Below are positions 6,309-9,754 of a stretch of 9,754 nucleotides of DNA, in pieces; position 1 is the stretch's first letter; every line of letters begins with the position of its first letter. The notes below the pieces were generated by a model. The model was given only the letters and a program-made list of their open reading frames with translations. It did not search any database and was not told the DNA's origin. Made by a program: the position numbers and the translations under genes. Origin of the DNA: Planctomycetota bacterium (lineage in GTDB: Bacteria; Planctomycetota; Phycisphaerae; SM23-33). Location: the NCBI GenBank assembly GCA_003644335.1, contig QNCB01000024.1:1-9754 (forward strand), given 5' to 3'.

Positions 6309-7739
6309 TCAGAGGTCGAATATTTTGCCGGGGTTTAGGATGTTGTTTGGGTCCATCGCTCGTTTTATCACTCGCATGGTGTTTAGCGTTGGGGCGTCCA
6401 GGAAGATGGGGACGTATTTTTTTCTCTTATGGCCGATGCCGTGCTCGCCGGAGAGCTTGCCTCCCAGGCCCACGGCGAGGGTGTAAAGTTCGTCGAGCAT
6501 ACCCGGCAGGAGTGCGTCCCATTGTTGGCGGGTCATGTTTGGTGTGGGGCTGATTCGCGTATGGATATTGCCGTCGCCGGCGTGGCCATATGATGGGGTG
6601 AGGATGTCGTATTTTTTGCTGATGGCGGTCAGGCCTTTTACGAAATCCGCGACCTTGGCCGGGGGCACGACGAGGTCTTCGTTGACCTGCACCGGCGCGA
6701 TGACGGCGAAGGCTTCAGCTATGTTTCGCCGCACCGACCAGACCCGCTCGCTGGTTGTGAAATTGTCCGCGACATAAACTTCCGTCGCTCCGTTGGCTAG
6801 GCAAACTTCGCCCGCAGCGTCGTAGTCCCGCTCGACCTGCTGCTCGTCAGGCCCGTCGAGAGTTATCAGCAGCATGGCCCCGGCTTGCTGATAGGGGATG
6901 GTCTCGTTGAGATATTCACACCCAGCCTGCACGGCGGCGCGGTCCATAAACTCCACCGCTGTTGGCGTCAGGCCGGCCTGGGTCATTATCTTCGGCACGG
7001 TGTCGATGGCTTGGTCTATCGTCTCGAACAGGCAGAGCAAATCGACGCTGGCCTGGGGGGCTGGCAGGAGCTTGATGATGATTTTCGTAAACACTCCCAG
7101 CGTGCCTTCCGAGCCGACCATGAGCTGCACCATATTGTAGCCTGTAACATCCTTCAGGAGCTTGCCGCCATAGGTTACGATCTCGCCGGTGGGGGTAACC
7201 ATCTCCAGCCCCAGGACATACCGGTTCGTCACGCCATATTTCACAGCCTTGCCGCCGCCGGCGTTTTCCGCGACATTGCCCCCGAGGTAGCAGGTCTCCA
7301 GGCTCATCGGATAGCCCGCGTAGAACAGGCCCGTCCCGTCGAGCTGCTCGTTTATCTCCGCGGTAACCACGCCAGGCTCGGCGACGAGCATAAGATTCTC
7401 GCGGTCGATTTCGAGGATTTTGTTCATGCGGTCGCACAGCAGCACGATGCCCCCCATAATAGGCACAGCCCCGCCTGACAGGCCAGACCCTGCCCCTCGA
7501 GGCGTAACGGGAATGTTTCGGCGGTTGGCGAGTTTCATTATCGCGGCGATTTCATCCGCGCAGCTGGGCCTGACCAGAGCTTCGGGCATGTGCGCGTAAG
7601 TGCGGTCGACCACTTCGTCATGGCTAAACGGCTCGAGCTTTTCCTCGTCGCCGAAAACGACGAACCGCTCGCCGACAATCTGCACAAGCTCCTCGGCAAC
7701 TTCTGCAGTTACAGCTGCGTATTCAAGTTGATCTGCCAT
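6309..7739 (-). CDS. FAD-linked oxidase, GlcD/D-lactate dehydrogenase family
   Basis: 476 residues. It is a VAO/PCMH-fold flavoenzyme of the GlcD type, which oxidises 2-hydroxy acids such as glycolate or D-lactate to 2-oxo acids, passing electrons to a partner or to quinone. FAD-domain motifs: VTPRGAGSGLSGGAVP (78-93), LMLVAEPGV (116-124), YLGGNVAENAGGGKAVKYG (151-169), VTGYNMVQLMVGSEGTLG (198-215). C-terminal catalytic-domain motifs: SYGHAGDGNIHTR (383-395), GGKLSGEHGIGHKRK (426-440) and DPNNILNPGKIF (463-474). The C-terminus stops there, with no iron-sulfur domain. No glcE or glcF partner is in the window, so the substrate is open. The ATG at 7739 is preferred because it overlaps the stop of the upstream small gene (TAATG); a frame open as far as 7922 only overlaps that gene. 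It probably depends on the promoter at 8454-8482. Confidence 0.92.
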   Translation of the reverse strand: MADQLEYAAVTAEVAEELVQIVGERFVVFGDEEKLEPFSHDEVVDRTYAHMPEALVRPSCADEIAAIMKLANRRNIPVTPRGAGSGLSGGAVPIMGGIVLLCDRMNKILEIDRENLMLVAEPGVVTAEINEQLDGTGLFYAGYPMSLETCYLGGNVAENAGGGKAVKYGVTNRYVLGLEMVTPTGEIVTYGGKLLKDVTGYNMVQLMVGSEGTLGVFTKIIIKLLPAPQASVDLLCLFETIDQAIDTVPKIMTQAGLTPTAVEFMDRAAVQAGCEYLNETIPYQQAGAMLLITLDGPDEQQVERDYDAAGEVCLANGATEVYVADNFTTSERVWSVRRNIAEAFAVIAPVQVNEDLVVPPAKVADFVKGLTAISKKYDILTPSYGHAGDGNIHTRISPTPNMTRQQWDALLPGMLDELYTLAVGLGGKLSGEHGIGHKRKKYVPIFLDAPTLNTMRVIKRAMDPNNILNPGKIFDL

Positions 7740-7954
7740 TATGATTTGTCCCATGGCAGTTGGATGTTTTCGCCCGACACGCCCGCCCGCTTGCGACGCT
7801 CGGCCTGTTGCTCGCGGTTTTTTTTTGTCTGTGCCGCCCAGAAGGCTACCTTTTCTTCCGTAGTCATGTCTTTGGTCGCTTCCTGAACAGCTCTGCCCCC
7901 GGCATGCATCATTTCGACACAATCGAATTGTTTAGCCTTAGTTTTCGTTGTCAT
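7739..7954 (-). CDS. Small charged protein, probable antitoxin paired with a PIN toxin
   Basis: 71 residues from the ATG at 7954 (AGAGG about 9 nt upstream); the open frame extends to 8041, but that part overlaps the toxin frame. Visible features are KQFDCVEMMHAGGRAVQEATKDMTTEEKVAFW (9-39), then a basic run QTKKNREQQAERRKR (42-56) and a short tail ending LPWDKS. The pattern FDCVxMxH...GMTxEExxxxWxxxT resembles the small proteins encoded beside PIN-domain genes in cyanobacteria and planctomycetes. These are thought to be antitoxins that bind and block the nuclease (from memory of the family; no name is claimed). It overlaps the PIN gene's 3' end by 17 bp and shares one base with the oxidase start, so the three genes are translationally coupled. 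Antitoxin activity is inferred from position and resemblance. Confidence 0.7.
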   Translation of the reverse strand: MTTKTKAKQFDCVEMMHAGGRAVQEATKDMTTEEKVAFWAAQTKKNREQQAERRKRAGVSGENIQLPWDKS

Positions 7955-8411
7955 AGTAACTAACCTCTTGCGGAGAGTGAATAGCGATAGAATGAAAGCC
8001 ATTTGCCTCATTAACTTCATTATACCGTACAATTTTGTCAAAGTGTACGATATGTCTAAAATTCCAACTAACGATTATCGGGCAGTTTGTTACGGTAGCT
8101 ATCGCGACATGCAGGGCGTCTGTGGCATATTTTATTGAGACAATATCCGAAGTTAAATACGCATTCTGTAACTCAAAGGCTTCCACTGGAATATCAATCA
8201 TCTCGGCAGTTAATATCAGGTTTTAAAACAAACTTTGAACCTGAATCGGAGCTAGCAATATCTCCTGTTGGACGATAACCGATGTAACCAAATGGAATTG
8301 TTTTGTTTTAACCTGTTCAAAAAAACTTCGACTGGCAGTTTTGAACTCCTCGTCAAAAGCACCCCCAAAAACGGATGTGTCCACATAGACTCTCAATGGT
8401 TCCTGGGTCAC
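7938..8411 (-). pseudogene. PIN-domain toxin (VapC-like), interrupted by one in-frame stop
   Basis: Read from the GTG at 8411, the frame encodes 157 residues of a PIN-domain ribonuclease apart from one TAA at codon 63 (8223-8225). Before the stop: VYVDTSVFGGAFDEEF (8-23, first acidic residue Asp11) and SVIVQQEILLAP (44-55, Glu50). After it, in the same frame: NLILTAEMIDIPVEAFEL, then YATDALHVAIAT (95-106, Asp98) and IVSWNFRHIV (113-122). The order and spacing match PIN toxins with a YVDTSVxGG start and SWNFRHIV end, so this is one gene with a nonsense codon and not two genes or a frameshift. The GTG start has AAGGAG 6 nt upstream and the TTGACG/TATCAT promoter before it. Composition is clearly richer in A/T than the oxidase (about 38% GC at 8221-8280 against about 62% at 7201-7260, counted by hand), which suggests acquisition. 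The 62-residue product should be inactive. Sequencing error or stop readthrough are the alternatives. Confidence 0.85.
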
Positions 8412-8417
8412 TATTAA

Positions 8418-8423
8418 CTCCTT
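8418..8423 (-). promoter_or_regulatory. Shine-Dalgarno site fixing the PIN toxin GTG start
   Basis: AAGGAG on the minus strand lies 6 nt before GTG 8411. It selects this start over the upstream ATG at 8591, which would add 60 residues unlike any PIN protein and extend across the promoter. Confidence 0.8.
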
Positions 8424-8453
8424 ATCTATTAGTTCTGTCTGCCAACGGGGCCA

Positions 8454-8482
8454 ATGATAAAGACTCGCGAGGTATGCGTCAA
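8454..8482 (-). promoter_or_regulatory. Sigma-70-type promoter for the PIN/antitoxin/oxidase unit
   Basis: On the minus strand TTGACG (8482-8477) and TATCAT (8459-8454) are separated by exactly 17 bp, each one base from consensus. Transcription would start near 8447, giving a leader of about 36 nt with the toxin ribosome site. No comparable promoter was seen directly upstream of the oxidase, so this one probably serves all three genes. Confidence 0.7.
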
Positions 8483-8490
8483 TGATTGCG

Positions 8491-8504
8491 GAGTATTGAT
8501 ACTC
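8491..8504. promoter_or_regulatory. Inverted repeat between divergent promoters, possible operator
   Basis: GAGTAT-TG-ATACTC is a perfect 6+6 inverted repeat. It lies 8 bp upstream of the -35 of the toxin promoter and overlaps the -35 of the opposite-strand promoter for the membrane protein. The position suits a dimeric regulator acting on both. No DNA-binding partner is known; PIN-associated antitoxins often autoregulate, which makes the small protein a candidate. Confidence 0.45.
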
Positions 8505-8524
8505 TCTGCGATTATGTGTAAATT
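8496..8524 (+). promoter_or_regulatory. Possible promoter for the membrane protein
   Basis: TTGATA (8496-8501, 5 of 6 to consensus) and TAAATT (8519-8524, 4 of 6) are 17 bp apart. Transcription would start near 8531, about 39 nt before the ATG at 8570. The -35 overlaps the inverted repeat. Confidence 0.4.
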
Positions 8525-8569
8525 TAGTAGCTGGTTCACGCGGCGTGGATGAAAGGTGGAGATGGCGAG

Positions 8570-9337
8570 ATGATTTACCTGGCCTTTGCAATATGGATGA
8601 TGCTGATTCTCCTGGCGGGGATGATGCTGTACAGACTTTGGACGCGATTGCTGGGGCATCGGCTGGTGGATTGGCTGTTGCTGCCGGGCACGGTCGTGTC
8701 CGAGCTTGCCTACGCCAACGGCTTGCTGCTGACGGGCAGGCCTGCCGCGGGGGGGATAATATCTCATGCGGGCAACTCGTATGCCCCGGGCCAAGTACCC
8801 ACGGGGAAATACGCCTGGACGATCTCAGCCATCGCCAGCCTGGTTGCCCTGGCTGGGGGCTGTGCTGTTATGGTGCTGGTGGCGGAATCTTTTGGCAGGG
8901 ATATTTTGTTCCACTTCTTCCTGCCGTGGAGCGAAACTCTGCCGACCGAGCTGCCGGGGGGGTTGGAGGTTTTGTCTCAGCAGGGCAAACTGATAGCTCT
9001 CCTGACCAAGGCGCTTTGGCAGCAGGATTGGCTTGACTGGCGCACGGGCCTGTTCGTATATCTCTCGATATGCCTGGCGGTTCGGCTTGGCGTTGTGAGA
9101 CACGACTGGCGGGTTGCTCTGGCGAGCGAAGCTGGGCTGCTGGGGTTGCTGGCGGGCTTGGGGGCACTCGGCGTGGATGTCCAAGGCCCAATGGAAGACG
9201 CCTGGCCATTGCTGAGCTACATCTGGACATTGCTGCTAAGTTTGCTCGCCCTGACGCTGCTCCTTCGCGGAATTATCGACGCGGTGCATATTATCCGAAG
9301 CAAATCCGCTCGGCGGGAATCTAACTACGACGAATAG
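8570..9337 (+). CDS. Multi-pass membrane protein resembling an M50-type metallopeptidase without its zinc motif
   Basis: 255 residues, very hydrophobic, with likely membrane segments at about 4-22, 33-56, 83-107, 158-176, 186-202 and 214-236, and a charged C-terminus (SKSARRESNYDE). The segment LLLPGTVVSELAYANGLLLTG (37-56) closely follows the active helix of site-2-protease-like membrane peptidases, where PGT-hydrophobic-HExxH is followed by a small hydrophobic run and LxG. Here HExxH reads SELAY: Glu45 is kept but both zinc histidines are Ser44 and Tyr48. A later YLSICLAVRLGVVRHDWR (164-181) fits a second conserved membrane segment. If the match is right, this is a non-catalytic relative, perhaps a scaffold or substrate-binding protein. 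The start at 8570 has AGGTGGAG 8 nt upstream; an ATG at 8549 would add 7 residues. It diverges from the toxin unit and is followed by a terminator. Another unrelated membrane protein is possible. Confidence 0.75.
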   Translation: MIYLAFAIWMMLILLAGMMLYRLWTRLLGHRLVDWLLLPGTVVSELAYANGLLLTGRPAAGGIISHAGNSYAPGQVPTGKYAWTISAIASLVALAGGCAVMVLVAESFGRDILFHFFLPWSETLPTELPGGLEVLSQQGKLIALLTKALWQQDWLDWRTGLFVYLSICLAVRLGVVRHDWRVALASEAGLLGLLAGLGALGVDVQGPMEDAWPLLSYIWTLLLSLLALTLLLRGIIDAVHIIRSKSARRESNYDE

Positions 9338-9355
9338 CTAGCCTGGAAAAAGCAA

Positions 9356-9383
9356 CTACGAAAAACGCGAAAAAACGCGAAAG
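9356..9383. repeat. Half copy of the palindrome found at 3445-3514
   Basis: 28 bp starting CTACGAAAAA and ending CGCGAAAG match 3445-3472 at 26 of 28 positions; the only change is CGCG in place of GGCC. The right arm is missing: after AAAG the sequence runs into TATTTTGATG and then the terminator hairpin. It is the left half of the element that replaces the PIG-L 5' end. Confidence 0.75.
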
Positions 9384-9399
9384 GTATTTTGATGTATAG

Positions 9400-9425
9400 C
9401 ACAGCCGCCCTCGGCTGTGTTTTTT
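9400..9425 (+). terminator. Intrinsic terminator after the membrane protein gene
   Basis: The perfect 8-bp stem CACAGCCG / CGGCTGTG with a CCCT loop is followed directly by six T residues (9420-9425). It lies 62 bp past the stop of the membrane protein. The CACAGCCGCCCTCGGCTGTG hairpin also looks like a dispersed repeat, so it may be an element that happens to terminate. Confidence 0.75.
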
Positions 9426-9431
9426 GTAGCG

Positions 9432-9446
9432 TGGGCGTCCCGCCCA
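9432..9446. repeat. Small GC-rich palindrome next to the queD stop
   Basis: TGGGCG-TCC-CGCCCA, 6-bp arms, ends 2 bp beyond the queD stop codon. GTGGGCGTCCCGCCCAT is a very common dispersed hairpin in Planctomycetota and Verrucomicrobiota genomes (recognised from memory). As RNA from the minus strand it would form a hairpin at the queD 3' end. Confidence 0.65.
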
Positions 9447-9448
9447 TA

Positions 9449-9754
9449 CTACTTTCCGCGATATACGCAGCGGGAGGTTTCGGATTCCCATATAGCTACC
9501 GCAGCCAGGAGTGGCAGGCGGGGTTTGATTTTTTCCCAGACGTATTTCGCGATCATTTCGCTGGTCGATATTTCCAAGCCTGGGATTTCGTTCAGGTTGG
9601 CGTGGTCGAGCGTGTTTATCACCGGGGCTGTGATAGCTTTGAGGTCGGCGAAGTCCATCAGCCAACCCGAACCCTCCGGCAGCGGTCCAGCGACGTGAAT
9701 ATCCACGCGATAACTGTGGCCATGCATGCCGCTGCATTTGTGCTCCGCGGGCAA
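9449..9754 (-). CDS. queD: 6-carboxy-5,6,7,8-tetrahydropterin synthase family protein, 3' part of gene
   Basis: The 101 residues inside the window are the greater part of a QueD/PTPS-like enzyme; the frame is open to the window edge, so the N-terminus lies outside. QueD converts 7,8-dihydroneopterin triphosphate to 6-carboxytetrahydropterin on the way to queuosine and other deazapurines. Seen, numbering from the edge: catalytic-type Cys7 in EHKCSGMHGHS with the two zinc histidines His11 and His13, WLMDFADLKA (31-40), the DHANLNEIP motif (50-58, Asp50 and His51), STSEMIAKYVW (63-73, the usual P-T-x-E region) and WESETSRCVY (89-98). The first zinc histidine is beyond the edge. The Cys before HGHS favours QueD over eukaryotic-type PTPS only weakly. 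It converges on the membrane protein across a repeat-filled gap of 111 bp. Confidence 0.9.
   Translation of the reverse strand: MPAEHKCSGMHGHSYRVDIHVAGPLPEGSGWLMDFADLKAITAPVINTLDHANLNEIPGLEISTSEMIAKYVWEKIKPRLPLLAAVAIWESETSRCVYRGK

Noticed and set aside
7740..7922. N-terminal extension of the FAD oxidase to 7922
   Set aside because: The extra residues overlap the antitoxin-like gene in another frame and are low-complexity and unlike GlcD proteins. The TAATG overlap at 7739 gives a natural start.
7938..8591. Two separate genes (8591-8223 and 8201-7938) on the minus strand
   Set aside because: They are in one frame and join across a single TAA into one PIN domain. The ATG at 8201 has no good ribosome site and lies inside the domain. 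The part above 8411 crosses the promoter and has no PIN resemblance.
9321..9737. 138-codon minus-strand frame overlapping queD
   Set aside because: It reads through the dispersed repeats and the queD region in the wrong frame; the queD frame has the catalytic motifs.

Overview
The window is moderately GC-rich bacterial chromosome with ordinary housekeeping and cell-surface genes, one small mobile-type toxin-antitoxin module, and intergenic gaps filled with short palindromic or tandem repeats. No rRNA, tRNA, CRISPR array, transposase or phage gene is visible. The gene types and the repeat families (hairpins of the kind scattered through genomes of the Planctomycetota/Verrucomicrobiota group) suggest a planctomycete, perhaps Phycisphaerae. 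That placement is inference from memory of similar sequences, not a search result.

Layout. At 2-2811 (+) are the last two genes visible of an exopolysaccharide locus: the 3' part of a TPR protein, then a GumC/Wzc-type polysaccharide co-polymerase whose kinase-like domain has lost key ATP-site residues. At 2837-4388 (-) is a PIG-L deacetylase gene that has lost its 5' end exactly where a 70-bp palindrome sits, and upstream of it a complete folP. A 384-bp divergent gap holding a hairpin repeat and a good promoter leads into cysS (4773-6176, +). A convergent gap (6177-6308) with three repeat types separates cysS from a GlcD-type FAD oxidase (6309-7739, -).

The most interesting region is 7739-8570. 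A PIN-domain toxin gene (8411 to 7938) and a small charged antitoxin-like gene (7954 to 7739) overlap by 17 bp in the order toxin then antitoxin. The antitoxin stop overlaps the glcD start by one base (TAATG). The toxin frame is complete except for one in-frame TAA. A near-consensus promoter (TTGACG-N17-TATCAT) drives this set and is the only clear promoter for glcD, so a dead or recoded toxin-antitoxin unit may now act as the leader of a metabolic gene. Diverging from it, with a shared inverted repeat between the two promoters, is an integral membrane protein (8570-9337, +). It looks like an M50-type membrane metallopeptidase in which the zinc-binding HExxH reads SExxY.

The window ends with a terminator and repeat cluster (9356-9447) and the 3' part of queD (-). 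The left half of the palindrome that truncates the PIG-L gene recurs at 9356, so it is a repeat family. The genes do not form one pathway. The themes are surface polysaccharide (TPR, GumC and possibly PIG-L), pterin/queuosine and translation housekeeping (folP, queD, cysS), and a toxin-antitoxin insertion into an oxidase transcription unit.
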